Assembly: GCF_003050835.1 (NCBI RefSeq)
Contig: NZ_QAOJ01000003.1
Coordinates: forward strand, 372,001-436,000
From: Pseudomonas sp. GV071
GTDB taxonomy: Bacteria; Pseudomonadota; Gammaproteobacteria; Pseudomonadales; Pseudomonadaceae
Length of the DNA stretch: 64,000 bases
Direction of reading: 5' to 3'
Shown: positions 26,633 through 34,555 of the stretch, piece by piece
How the letters are laid out: each line of letters opens with the position of its first letter
Position numbering within the stretch: position 1 is the first letter of the stretch
Translations under genes and position numbers: made by a program
Notes under the pieces: generated by a model
The model's input: the letters and a program-made list of their open reading frames with translations, nothing else
The model's database searches: none
Told to the model about the DNA's origin: nothing

Positions 26633-27529
26633 TCAGCCGCGGGGGTGATGGCGGGCGTGCAGTTCCTGCAGGCGGGCGCGGGCAATGTGGGTGTAGATCT
26701 GGGTGGTCGACAGGTCGCTGTGGCCGAGCAGCATCTGCACCACCCGCAGGTCGGCGCCATGGTTGAGCAGGTGAGTGGCAAAGGCGTGGCGCAGGGTGTG
26801 CGGCGACAGCGCCTTGCCGATGCCGGCGACCTTGGCGTGGTGTTTGATCCGGTACCAGAAGGTCTGGCGGGTCATCTGTTCGCCACGCTGGCTGGGGAAC
26901 AGCACATCGCTGGGCCGGCCTTCGAGCAACTGCGGGCGGGCCTCGCGCACGTAACGCTCGATCCACACAATCGCCTCCTCGCCCATCGGCACCAGGCGCT
27001 CCTTGCTGCCCTTGCCGAATACCCGCAGCACGCCCTGGCGCAGGTTGACCTGCTCCAGCGTCAGGCTGATCAGCTCGGTCACCCGCAGGCCACAGGCATA
27101 CAGCACTTCGAGCATGGCGCGGTCACGCAGGCCGATGGGCTCGGCGGTTTCCGGCGCCGCGAGCAAAGCGTCGACGTCGGCTTCGGACAGGCTTTTCGGT
27201 AACGGCCGGCCCAGCTGCGGCATCTCCACCTGCAGGGTGGGGTCGATGGCGATCAGGTTCTCCCGCAGCAGGTAGCGGTAGAAGCCGCGCACGGCAGAGA
27301 GAAAGCGCGCGGTGGAACGGGCCACGTATTTCTGCTCAAGGCGCCAGGCCAGGTGATCGAGCAATACATCGCGGCCGATCTCCGCCAGGTTCAGCCCGCG
27401 CTCCTGCAGCCAGCCGTTGAAGTGCGCAAGGTCGCTGCGGTAGGCCGAACGGGAATGCTCGGACAAGCCTTTTTCCATCCACAGGGTGTCGAGGAACTGG
27501 TCGATGAGAGGGTGATCAAGAACCGGCAT
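26633..27529 (-). CDS. xerD: XerD, tyrosine recombinase for chromosome dimer resolution
   Basis: A 298-residue tyrosine recombinase, identical in length to E. coli XerD. With XerC and FtsK it resolves chromosome dimers at dif. The full catalytic set is present: R149 (CGLRVTEL), K173 (GKGSKERL), H244 and R247 (HTLRHAF), H270 (LLGHSDLST) and nucleophile Y279 (QIYTHI). The N-terminal SAM-like core-binding domain covers residues about 5-95. The ribosome site is weak. It is upstream of dsbC in the same direction. Confidence 0.95.
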   Translation of the reverse strand: MPVLDHPLIDQFLDTLWMEKGLSEHSRSAYRSDLAHFNGWLQERGLNLAEIGRDVLLDHLAWRLEQKYVARSTARFLSAVRGFYRYLLRENLIAIDPTLQVEMPQLGRPLPKSLSEADVDALLAAPETAEPIGLRDRAMLEVLYACGLRVTELISLTLEQVNLRQGVLRVFGKGSKERLVPMGEEAIVWIERYVREARPQLLEGRPSDVLFPSQRGEQMTRQTFWYRIKHHAKVAGIGKALSPHTLRHAFATHLLNHGADLRVVQMLLGHSDLSTTQIYTHIARARLQELHARHHPRG

Positions 27530-27613
27530 AAATTGACTGTGTCTGGCGGGCGGGAGCGCGCTAGTCTTTCACAGCCTCGCCTTGCATCACAGGCTCACCG
27601 CCAAGGAAAAACG

Positions 27614-29413
27614 ATGACTGAGCAACATATTCTGTTGGCCCTGGGTGGCATCGGTGCCGCCGCCCTCGCGTGTCAGTGGCTGGCCTGGCGCCTGCGCCTG
27701 CCGGCGATTCTGTTTCTGCTGCTGAGCGGCATTCTGGCCGGCCCGGTGCTGGGCTGGCTGGACCCGCAGGCGCTGTTCGGCGAGTTGCTGATGCCACTGG
27801 TGTCGCTGTCGGTGTCGCTGATTCTGTTCGAGGGCAGCCTGACCCTGCGCTTCAGCGAATGGAAAGAAATCGGCACGGTGGTGCGCCGCCTGGTGACGGT
27901 GGGCGCGCTGTCGACCTGGGTAGTGATTGCGGTCACCAGCCATTACCTGCTGGGCCTGGAGTGGAACCTGGCAGTGCTGTTCGGCACCCTGACACTGGTG
28001 ACCGGCCCGACGGTGATCGTACCGATGCTGCGGGTGGTGCGGCCCAAAGCCTCGATCGCCAACATCCTGCGCTGGGAAGGCATCGTTATCGACCCGATTG
28101 GCGCGCTGCTGGCGGTGGTGGTGTTCAGCTACATCATCAGCAAGGACGGCGACGGGTTGCTCAGCGGCTCGGGGACCTTTTCCGGGGTGATTGCCTGCGG
28201 CGTGCTGTTCGGCCTGGCCGGCGGCTGGCTGTTTGGCCAGGTGCTGCGCCGACATTGGCTGCCGGAATACCTGCAGAACTTCGCCTCGCTGGCGGCGGTA
28301 CTCGGGGTGTTTATCACCGCCAACGAAATCATGCATGAGTCCGGGCTGTTGGCCGTGACGGTGATGGGGGTGGTCCTGGCCAATATGAAAGGCGTGGACG
28401 TGAAGGAGATCCTGCACTTCAAGGAAAACCTCAGCGTGCTGCTGATTTCCGGGTTGTTCATTCTGCTGGCGGCGCGTCTGGACCTGCACGCGCTGATCGC
28501 GTTCGGCCCGGCGGTGATTCTGTTGCTGGTGGTGATTCAGTTCATTGCCCGGCCGTTGAACGTGGCGATTTCCACCTACCGCTCGCACCTGGACTGGCGC
28601 GAGCGGGCGCTGCTGGCCTGGATCGCGCCGCGCGGCATTGTCGCGGCAGCGGTGTCGGCGATTTTTGCCATCCGCCTGAGCGAAGCAGGCCATCACGGCG
28701 CCGAGTTGCTGGTGCCGCTGACCTTTGCGGTGATCATCGGCACCGTGGTGCTGCAGAGCGCCACGGCCCGACCGCTGGCCCGTCTGCTCAAGGTCGCGGA
28801 ACCGGCACCCAATGGGTTTCTGATTGTCGGCGCTCACCCGCTGGCGCGAACGATTGGCAAGGCTCTGCAGCAGTTGGGCAGCCGAGTATTGCTGGCGGAT
28901 TCGAGCTGGGAAAACGTCAGCGCCGCGCGCATGGACAACCTGCCCACCTACTTTGGCAACCCGGCGTCGCAACATGCCGAGGCCCATCTGGATCAGGTTG
29001 GCCTGGGCTTCTTGCTGGCACTCTCCCCGGCCGGCGAATTGAACACCCTGGCGTGTATGCGCTTTCGCCACGAGTTCCACCGGCAAAATCTGTACGCCGT
29101 GGCCAGCGGCCTGGAGAACAAACGCAGCGACAAACACCGCGCCAGCAACGAGCACCGCGGCAACGTCTTCGCCAGCGAAGGCCTGACCTATACCAAGCTC
29201 GCCAACAAGCTCAACAAGGGCGCCGAGATTTACCACACCACCCTCACCAGCGGCTTCACCTGGGCGGACTATCAGGCCCTGCATGGCGAGCGCGCGTTGC
29301 TGCTGTTTGCCCGCGACAATCAGCACCATGTGCACGTCGCCACCCCCGCCGAAAACCTGCACCCGCTGGCCGGTTGGGTGCTGGTGGCCATGATCGACCC
29401 GCAGCCGGAATAG
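27614..29413 (+). CDS. Cation:proton antiporter (CPA family) with C-terminal TrkA-like domain
   Basis: A 599-residue inner-membrane transporter. About 12 membrane segments fill residues 1-395, with VTGPTVIVPMLRVVRPK and the RWEGIVIDPIGALLAVVVFS stretch typical of the antiporter core (the D-P pair sits in the ion pathway). From about residue 405 a cytoplasmic Rossmann-like domain follows (NGFLIVGAHPLARTIGKALQ), similar to TrkA_N but with a degenerate glycine motif, so nucleotide binding is uncertain. AAGGA lies seven bases before the ATG at 27614; the frame is open further upstream but overlaps xerD and has no such site. It probably exchanges Na+ or K+ for H+. Confidence 0.85.
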   Translation: MTEQHILLALGGIGAAALACQWLAWRLRLPAILFLLLSGILAGPVLGWLDPQALFGELLMPLVSLSVSLILFEGSLTLRFSEWKEIGTVVRRLVTVGALSTWVVIAVTSHYLLGLEWNLAVLFGTLTLVTGPTVIVPMLRVVRPKASIANILRWEGIVIDPIGALLAVVVFSYIISKDGDGLLSGSGTFSGVIACGVLFGLAGGWLFGQVLRRHWLPEYLQNFASLAAVLGVFITANEIMHESGLLAVTVMGVVLANMKGVDVKEILHFKENLSVLLISGLFILLAARLDLHALIAFGPAVILLLVVIQFIARPLNVAISTYRSHLDWRERALLAWIAPRGIVAAAVSAIFAIRLSEAGHHGAELLVPLTFAVIIGTVVLQSATARPLARLLKVAEPAPNGFLIVGAHPLARTIGKALQQLGSRVLLADSSWENVSAARMDNLPTYFGNPASQHAEAHLDQVGLGFLLALSPAGELNTLACMRFRHEFHRQNLYAVASGLENKRSDKHRASNEHRGNVFASEGLTYTKLANKLNKGAEIYHTTLTSGFTWADYQALHGERALLLFARDNQHHVHVATPAENLHPLAGWVLVAMIDPQPE

Positions 29414-29434
29414 GCGTCCGACGGCTGGCGTGAA

Positions 29435-29479
29435 AATGCCGGAGTCACCCTATCTTTGGGTGGGTGACAGGCCGGCATT
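29435..29479 (+). promoter_or_regulatory. 45-nt two-tier stem-loop in the leader of the MshEN gene
   Basis: AATGCCGG (29435-29442) pairs perfectly with CCGGCATT (29472-29479), and inside it TCACCC can pair with GGGTGA. There is no T-run after it, so it does not look like a terminator of the antiporter gene. It ends 47 bp before the MshEN start codon. It does not match the conserved core of the c-di-GMP riboswitches I know. Confidence 0.5.
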
Positions 29480-29526
29480 CGGCAGCCATGATTTCAACTC
29501 GCCACTACTGCCGCCGGACGTTTGCC

Positions 29527-30189
29527 ATGGCCACTCAACAGAACTCCCGCCTCGGTCAAATACTGCTGAACAAAGGACTGATCAGCGCCGACCAACTCGC
29601 TCAAGCCATCCAGTTACAAGCCAGCAGCCACAAACGATTGGGGGAAATCCTCATCGAGCAGGGGCTGGTCAGCGAACGCCAACTCAGCAAGGCACTGAAA
29701 AAGCAAAGTAGCCTGCGTGTTGCCGCCACCTTGGTGGCCGCCCTGCTCAGCCCGTTCCAGATGGCCAGCGCCGACCTGCATAGGCCGGCGCCGAGCAGCC
29801 TGAGCCGGACGCTGCAGCCGCTGAATGACTCAGAGATGAGCAACGTCAGCGCCCAGGGCCTGGACGATGTGCTGCAGGGTTTGTTCCTGCAAGCCGAAAG
29901 CGGCGACGGCATCGGCACCGCCGCCAAGCTGGCAAAACTGGTGATGCCAGTGCTCAACAGCCTGGAAGCGGAAACCTCGATGAAAGACGTGCGCTACGAC
30001 ACCAGCAAACTGACCTCGGTGCTCAACGCCGATGGCAGCGTGAACGTGCGCCTGCCGAGCTCCATTGGTGAACTGCGCTTCGACAACGTGCGGGTGGCGG
30101 GGGCTGGTGCGGGGCAGAGTATGGGGAGTGTGACGCTCCAAGACATCGACCTGTCGCAGGCCTCTTTACGCATCAGCATGCGGCCGTAG
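29527..30189 (+). CDS. Membrane-anchored MshEN-domain protein, predicted c-di-GMP receptor
   Basis: A 220-residue protein. Residues 8-31 (RLGQILLNKGLISADQLAQA then IQLQ) and 37-60 (RLGEILIEQGLVSERQLSKA then LKKQ) are two 24-residue repeats joined by a 5-residue spacer. This is exactly the MshEN c-di-GMP-binding pattern (RLGxxLxxxGLIxxxxLxxxLxxQ, twice) known from the N domain of the MshE pilus ATPase. There is no ATPase domain. Instead a hydrophobic stretch follows (residues 65-82, ending in an ASA-D cleavage-like site), then about 137 residues whose start LNDSEMSNVSAQGLD (99-113) resembles, from memory, FilA/DUF6160-type pilus-associated proteins. So a cytoplasmic sensor may be tied to an exported segment. 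The stop codon TAG is the first part of a repeat. Confidence 0.75.
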   Translation: MATQQNSRLGQILLNKGLISADQLAQAIQLQASSHKRLGEILIEQGLVSERQLSKALKKQSSLRVAATLVAALLSPFQMASADLHRPAPSSLSRTLQPLNDSEMSNVSAQGLDDVLQGLFLQAESGDGIGTAAKLAKLVMPVLNSLEAETSMKDVRYDTSKLTSVLNADGSVNVRLPSSIGELRFDNVRVAGAGAGQSMGSVTLQDIDLSQASLRISMRP

Positions 30190-30346
30190 GTTGGGTTGAG
30201 CGTAGCGAAGCCCAACGATACCCAAAACTCGCCCAAACCTGCCGTCAAACCGGCAGCCAAGAGCCCCTAAACGTCCTATTAAGCAGCAGCGTTACGGCCA
30301 ATTGCGCCGTATCGTTGGGCTTCGCCTTTGGCTCAACCCAACCTAC
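30186..30346. repeat. REPIN-like pair, GTAGGTTGGGTTGAGC family, copy 1
   Basis: GTAGGTTGGGTTGAGC...GAAGCCCAACGATA at the left is repeated inverted at the right (TATCGTTGGGCTTC...GCTCAACCCAACCTAC). The element is 161 bp long. Its two GTAG ends provide the TAG stop codons of both flanking convergent genes (30187-30189 and 30343-30345). Confidence 0.85.
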
Positions 30347-30750
30347 ACGTCGGGCAACACCGGCACCGGCTGTTTGTTGTCGTCGATGGCGACAAAGCTG
30401 AACACGCCGGTGATGGCCTTCTCGCGACCATCGCTGTACATGCTTTCGACAAACACCTCGACCTCGACCTTGAGGCTGGTGTTGCCGACCTTCACCACAC
30501 GCCCCACCAGCTCGACGATCGAACCAGCGGCAATCGGGTGTTTGAAGTCGATACGATCGGACGATACGGTCACCAGCGGCAGCCGGCAGAAACGTGTGGC
30601 GGCGATAAACGACACCTCATCCATCCACGCCAACGCGGTGCCGCCGAACAGGGTGTTGTGGTGGTTGGTGGTCGGCGGGAACACGGCCTTGGCGACGCGG
30701 GTTTCCGAGCGCTCCGTACGTCGCTGAATCTCTTGCTCTCTAGGGGTCAT
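30343..30750 (-). CDS. Acyl-CoA thioesterase, hotdog fold (YciA-like)
   Basis: A 135-residue single hotdog-domain protein that should hydrolyse acyl-CoA thioesters in the cytoplasm. The family pattern is clear: NHHNTLFGGTALAWMDEVSF (about residues 28-47, with the N..L.GG..L.W.D helix carrying the catalytic Asp), then DFKHPIAAGSIVELVGRVVK. I start at the ATG at 30750 (MTPREQEIQRRT); the frame is open for a further 88 codons upstream but those overlap the rplS terminator and gene. Acyl chain preference is unknown. Its stop codon lies in the right arm of a repeat. Confidence 0.85.
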   Translation of the reverse strand: MTPREQEIQRRTERSETRVAKAVFPPTTNHHNTLFGGTALAWMDEVSFIAATRFCRLPLVTVSSDRIDFKHPIAAGSIVELVGRVVKVGNTSLKVEVEVFVESMYSDGREKAITGVFSFVAIDDNKQPVPVLPDV

Positions 30751-30791
30751 GCCATAAATTCCGGATGCGGACTGACTAAATCGCGGGCAAT

Positions 30792-30819
30792 AAAAAAGCA
30801 GCCCGTAGGCTGCTTTTTC
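30792..30819 (-). terminator. Terminator of the rpsP-rimM-trmD-rplS operon
   Basis: AAAAAGCAGCC / GGCTGCTTTTT hairpin, 17 bp past the rplS stop on the reverse strand; symmetric, so it could also act on the other strand. Confidence 0.88.
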
Positions 30820-30835
30820 TACAAGGAGACTGGGA

Positions 30836-31186
30836 TTAAACCAGTTTTTCCTTGATGCGAGCTGCTTTACCAGACAGGTCACGGAGGTAGTAAAGCTTGG
30901 CTTTACGTACGTCACCGCGACGCTTGACGGCCAGGCTGTCAACCAGCGGGCTGTAGGTCTGGAAGGTACGCTCAACGCCAACACCGTTGGAGATTTTGCG
31001 AACGGTGAAAGCACTGTTCACACCACGGTTACGCTTGGCGATTACAACGCCTTCGAACGCTTGCAGACGCGAACGGTCGCCTTCTTTCACTTTAACTTGA
31101 ACGACTACGGTGTCGCCCGGAGCGAAAGTAGGGATCTCTTTGCTCATCTGCTCGGCTTCGAGGGCCAAGATAATTTTGTTAGTCAT
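30836..31186 (-). CDS. rplS: 50S ribosomal protein L19
   Basis: A 116-residue ribosomal protein found at the 30S-50S interface near bridge B6. The central segment [20 protein letters not shown] and [20 protein letters not shown] is characteristic, as are [17 protein letters not shown] and the end [19 protein letters not shown]. Last gene of the rpsP-rimM-trmD-rplS operon, 42 bp after trmD, with a terminator just after it. Confidence 0.97.
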   Translation of the reverse strand: MTNKIILALEAEQMSKEIPTFAPGDTVVVQVKVKEGDRSRLQAFEGVVIAKRNRGVNSAFTVRKISNGVGVERTFQTYSPLVDSLAVKRRGDVRKAKLYYLRDLSGKAARIKEKLV

Positions 31187-31228
31187 GCTCTGCTCCTAAG
31201 ACAAGCCAATGGGCCTGCCATCGATACG

Positions 31229-31981
31229 TTAACTATCGTCCCGTTGCCGGATGTATTCCGCCAACAGCTTTTTCTCTTCTCCAGAAAGCGAGCGGCTTTC
31301 CAGAAGATCAGCGCGTCGTTCGCTGGTCCGACCAAGGGACTGCTGCAAACGCCAGCGCCGGATGTGTGCGTGATTGCCGCTAAGCAACACGTCGGGAACG
31401 CGCTTATCCGCATACACCTCCGGTCGGGTGTAGTGCGGGCAGTCGAGCAAGCCATCCGTAAAGGAGTCTTCCTCGGCCGAATCCGCATGACCCAGCGCAC
31501 CAGGTAGCAGACGCGTTACCGCATCGATCAGAACCATTGCCGGTAGCTCACCACCGGAAAGGACGTAATCCCCGATCGACCACTCTTCATCAACGTGCGC
31601 TTCAATGAACCGCTCATCGATGCCTTCATATCGTCCGGCAATGAGGATCAAGGTCTCCTCTTTTGCCATCTCTCGCACGGCTGACTGGGTCAGCTGGCGG
31701 CCTTGCGGCGACAGGTAAATAACCTTCGCCTGCGCTCCAGCGGCTTGCTTGGCATCAGCCAAGGCGCCCTCCAGAGGCTTGATCTTCATCACCATGCCGG
31801 GGCCACCGCCGAAAGGACGATCATCCACCGTCTGGTGGCGATCTTCGGTGTAGCTTCGGGGATTCCAACAGGTCAGCTGCAACAGCCCCTGTTTCACCGC
31901 ACGACTGGTAATGCCGTATTCGCTGATGGCAGCAAACATTTCCGGGAACAAACTGATGACTTCAACACGCAGGCTAGCCAT
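31229..31981 (-). CDS. trmD: tRNA (guanine-37-N1)-methyltransferase
   Basis: A 250-residue SPOUT-class methyltransferase that makes m1G37 in tRNAs reading CNN and GGG-type codons, preventing frameshifts. Visible motifs: [20 protein letters not shown] at the start, [12 protein letters not shown] (about residues 54-65), [20 protein letters not shown] (about 111-130), and the knot segment [20 protein letters not shown] (about 133-152). The C-terminal helical domain carries the tRNA-binding part. Third gene of the rpsP operon, 18 bp after rimM. Confidence 0.97.
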   Translation of the reverse strand: MASLRVEVISLFPEMFAAISEYGITSRAVKQGLLQLTCWNPRSYTEDRHQTVDDRPFGGGPGMVMKIKPLEGALADAKQAAGAQAKVIYLSPQGRQLTQSAVREMAKEETLILIAGRYEGIDERFIEAHVDEEWSIGDYVLSGGELPAMVLIDAVTRLLPGALGHADSAEEDSFTDGLLDCPHYTRPEVYADKRVPDVLLSGNHAHIRRWRLQQSLGRTSERRADLLESRSLSGEEKKLLAEYIRQRDDS

Positions 31982-31999
31982 ATCTCTACTAACCGTTGC

Positions 32000-32536
32000 T
32001 TAGAAGTCCGCATCCCAGTCAACCCGCATTTCGCCGGCTGCCAGATCGACCGAGAGAACGCAGTGCGCCGTGTACGGCAGCAAACGTTCGCGATCATCCA
32101 GGCTGCCCGCGCAGGGCTTGACCACCATCACATCGTTAGCGCCGGTCTCCAGCAGGTGGTCAATGGACCCGAGCAATTGCCCGAGTTGGTCGATCACCTT
32201 CAGACCTTTGAGCTGGTACCAGTAGTACTCGCCATCGGTCAGATCTGGGAGCAGGCTGCGGGGCACACAAATGTCGAAACCCGCGAGAAGGCGAGCTTCT
32301 TCACGGTCGTCGAGACCCTTCAGCTTTGCTACGAGGACCTTGTTCTGCGAACGGCCCTGGGCTAACTCAACCTGACGTACATCACCGTCGCGTTTCAGCG
32401 TCCAGCGTTTGTAGTCCAGCAGGTTGTCAATCGGATCGGTAAAGGAGAAGACCTTCACCTCGCCGCGAACACCATGCACCGAAACAATCTTACCGATGAC
32501 GATCAAGTCATCAGCAGGAGCGGGCGTCGCGTTCAT
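32000..32536 (-). CDS. rimM: RimM, 16S rRNA processing/30S maturation factor
   Basis: A 178-residue assembly factor that helps mature the 30S head by binding S19. N-terminal beta-barrel IVIGKIVSVHGVRGEVKVFS (about residues 10-29) and a C-terminal PRC-barrel (from about 96, LTDGEYYWYQLKGLKVIDQL), ending in the acidic VDWDADF. It begins 5 bp after the rpsP stop and is followed by trmD. Confidence 0.95.
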   Translation of the reverse strand: MNATPAPADDLIVIGKIVSVHGVRGEVKVFSFTDPIDNLLDYKRWTLKRDGDVRQVELAQGRSQNKVLVAKLKGLDDREEARLLAGFDICVPRSLLPDLTDGEYYWYQLKGLKVIDQLGQLLGSIDHLLETGANDVMVVKPCAGSLDDRERLLPYTAHCVLSVDLAAGEMRVDWDADF

Positions 32537-32541
32537 GCGGC

Positions 32542-32793
32542 TTAGGCTGCTGCCTTAGCGGCATCCTTGAGCAGCTGAGCAACGCGCTCAGACGGCTGTG
32601 CACCCTGGCCGAGCCAGTAGGTAGCACGCTCTTGGTCTACGGACAGACGGATCTCTGCACCGGAAGCGATTGGGTTGAAGAAACCAATACGCTCAACAAA
32701 ACGACCGTCGCGCGCATTGCGGCTGTCGGTCACGGTGAGGTGGTAAAACGGGCGCTTCTTGGAGCCGCCACGGGCAAGACGGATGGTTACCAT
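32542..32793 (-). CDS. rpsP: 30S ribosomal protein S16
   Basis: An 83-residue 30S protein. [20 protein letters not shown] and [20 protein letters not shown] are the S16 signature, and residues 60-80 carry the usual [16 protein letters not shown] tail. First gene of the four-gene ribosomal operon. Confidence 0.97.
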   Translation of the reverse strand: MVTIRLARGGSKKRPFYHLTVTDSRNARDGRFVERIGFFNPIASGAEIRLSVDQERATYWLGQGAQPSERVAQLLKDAAKAAA

Positions 32794-32866
32794 GTGAACA
32801 TCGTTCCTGTAGTCGGTGCTGCAAAACTAAAAATACATGCCAGGCACTAGGCCCGAAAGGCCGCAT

Positions 32867-32894
32867 ATTCTAAGGATTATCGGGATTTTTGCAA
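32867..32894 (-). promoter_or_regulatory. Possible sigma-70 promoter for rpsP-rimM-trmD-rplS
   Basis: On the reverse strand TTGCAA and TAGAAT are 16 bp apart, about 75 bp before the rpsP start codon. One mismatch is in the -10 box and one or two in the -35 box. Confidence 0.45.
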
Positions 32895-33010
32895 ATCTCT
32901 TTTTGCCCTGCCCCGATGACAGACGCTCACAGGCCCCGAACAGGCGATCCATTTGCGTGGAGAACGCCCAGGCAGCGCCTGTTTCCAGAGCTGCCCGCGC
33001 GAAAACGGAT

Positions 33011-34399
33011 TTACATCTTGGGCATGCCGCCGCCTGCACCGCCGCCGGGGAACATCCCCCCCATGCCGCGCATCATCTTGGCCATGCCGCCTTTGGCGGT
33101 GACCTTCTTCATCATTTTCTGCATCTGCTTGTGCTGCTTGATCAGACGCCCGATGTCTTGCACCTGGGTGCCGGAGCCCATGGCGATGCGGCGCTTGCGC
33201 GAACCGCTGATGACGTCCGGATCGCGGCGCTCCTGAGGAGTCATCGAGTTGATGATCGCCTCCATCTGCTTGAACTGCTTTTCGGCCGCCCCCTGGGCGT
33301 TGCCCATCTGCGACAGGTTCATGCCACCGATGTTGGGCAGCTTGTCCATCAGGCCGCCGAGACCGCCCATGTTTTTCATCTGTTGCAGCTGGTCGCGGAA
33401 GTCTTCGAGGTCGAAGCCTTTGCCCTTCTTCAGCTTCTTGGCCAGCTTGTCGGCCTTGTCGCGGTCGAGGGTTTGCTCGGCTTGCTCGATCAGACTGAGC
33501 ACGTCGCCCATGCCGAGAATGCGCGAGGCGATACGGTCGGGGTGGAACGGCTCGAGCGCTTCGCTCTTCTCGCCCATACCGATGAACTTGATCGGCTTGC
33601 CGGTAATGGCGCGCACCGACAGCGCGGCACCGCCACGGGCATCACCGTCGACCTTGGTCAGCACCACGCCGGTCAGCGGCAGGGCATCGCCGAAGGCCTT
33701 GGCGGTGTTGGCGGCGTCCTGACCGGTCATGGCATCGACCACGAACAGGGTTTCGACCGGGTTGATCGCGGCGTGTACGGCCTTGATTTCGGCCATCATT
33801 TCTTCATCGATGTGCAGACGACCGGCGGTGTCGACGATCACCACATCGATGAATTTGATCTTGGCTTCGCGAATCGCCGCTTCGGCAATCGCCACCGGCT
33901 TCTGGGTGATATCGGACGGGAAGAAGGTCACGCCGATATCGTTGGCCAGGGTTTCCAGCTGCTTGATCGCGGCTGGACGGTATACGTCGGCCGACACCAG
34001 CATCACGGTTTTCTTTTTGCGTTCTTTAAGAAAGCGCGCCAGCTTGCCGGCGGTGGTGGTTTTACCCGCGCCCTGCAGACCGGCCATCAACACCACGGCA
34101 GGTGGGGTGGAGTTCAGCGCCAGGTCTTCGTTGGCGGCGCCCATCAAGTCTTCGAGTTCGAGACGGACGATCTTCACGAACGCCTGACCCGGGGTCAGGC
34201 TTTTGGAAACCTCGGTACCGACGGCGCGTTCTTTGACCTTATTTACGAAGTCTTTCACCACCGGCAGCGCGACGTCGGCTTCCAGCAAGGCCATGCGCAC
34301 TTCGCGCAGGGTGTCCTTGATGTTGTCCTCGGTCAGCTTGGCCTTGCCGGTGACATGGCGCAGGGTCTGCGAGAGGCGATCGGTTAGATTTTCGAACAT
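33011..34399 (-). CDS. ffh: Ffh, signal recognition particle protein (SRP54)
   Basis: A 462-residue GTPase that, with 4.5S RNA, directs inner-membrane proteins to FtsY and SecYEG. N-domain residues 1-85, G-domain with P-loop GLQGAGKTTTAGKLA (about 103-117), the DTAGR box VDTAGRLHIDEEM (about 190-202), and TKVDGDARGG (about 247-256). The methionine-rich M-domain (about 300-440) ends in a glycine/methionine tail. AAAGGAA precedes the ATG. It diverges from the ccsA-like gene. Confidence 0.97.
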   Translation of the reverse strand: MFENLTDRLSQTLRHVTGKAKLTEDNIKDTLREVRMALLEADVALPVVKDFVNKVKERAVGTEVSKSLTPGQAFVKIVRLELEDLMGAANEDLALNSTPPAVVLMAGLQGAGKTTTAGKLARFLKERKKKTVMLVSADVYRPAAIKQLETLANDIGVTFFPSDITQKPVAIAEAAIREAKIKFIDVVIVDTAGRLHIDEEMMAEIKAVHAAINPVETLFVVDAMTGQDAANTAKAFGDALPLTGVVLTKVDGDARGGAALSVRAITGKPIKFIGMGEKSEALEPFHPDRIASRILGMGDVLSLIEQAEQTLDRDKADKLAKKLKKGKGFDLEDFRDQLQQMKNMGGLGGLMDKLPNIGGMNLSQMGNAQGAAEKQFKQMEAIINSMTPQERRDPDVISGSRKRRIAMGSGTQVQDIGRLIKQHKQMQKMMKKVTAKGGMAKMMRGMGGMFPGGGAGGGMPKM

Positions 34400-34452
34400 G
34401 CGCGTTCCTTTCAGGCGGTCTGGCGCCAGGGTGAGCTTGCAACAAGGGCGCG

Positions 34453-34458
34453 ATTATA
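34453..34458 (-). promoter_or_regulatory. Consensus -10 box for ffh
   Basis: TATAAT on the reverse strand, 54 bp before the ffh start. The matching -35 region is weak, so only the -10 box is given. Confidence 0.4.
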
Positions 34459-34555
34459 ACCAAGACACCTCGACCCGGACACCGCTGGCGGTCTTTCGTG
34501 AAACGCGCGTTTTATGCCACACTCTCGCCCTTTCGGGCTCGCCTTACACGGACTT

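Noticed and set aside
26633..27529. XerD-like gene as a sign of an integrated element
   Set aside because: It has the length, motifs and dsbC-hom-thrC neighbourhood of the housekeeping xerD, with no phage or island genes.
29414..29526. c-di-GMP riboswitch before the MshEN gene
   Set aside because: The stem-loop lacks the three-helix junction and conserved core bases of class I and the pseudoknot layout of class II.
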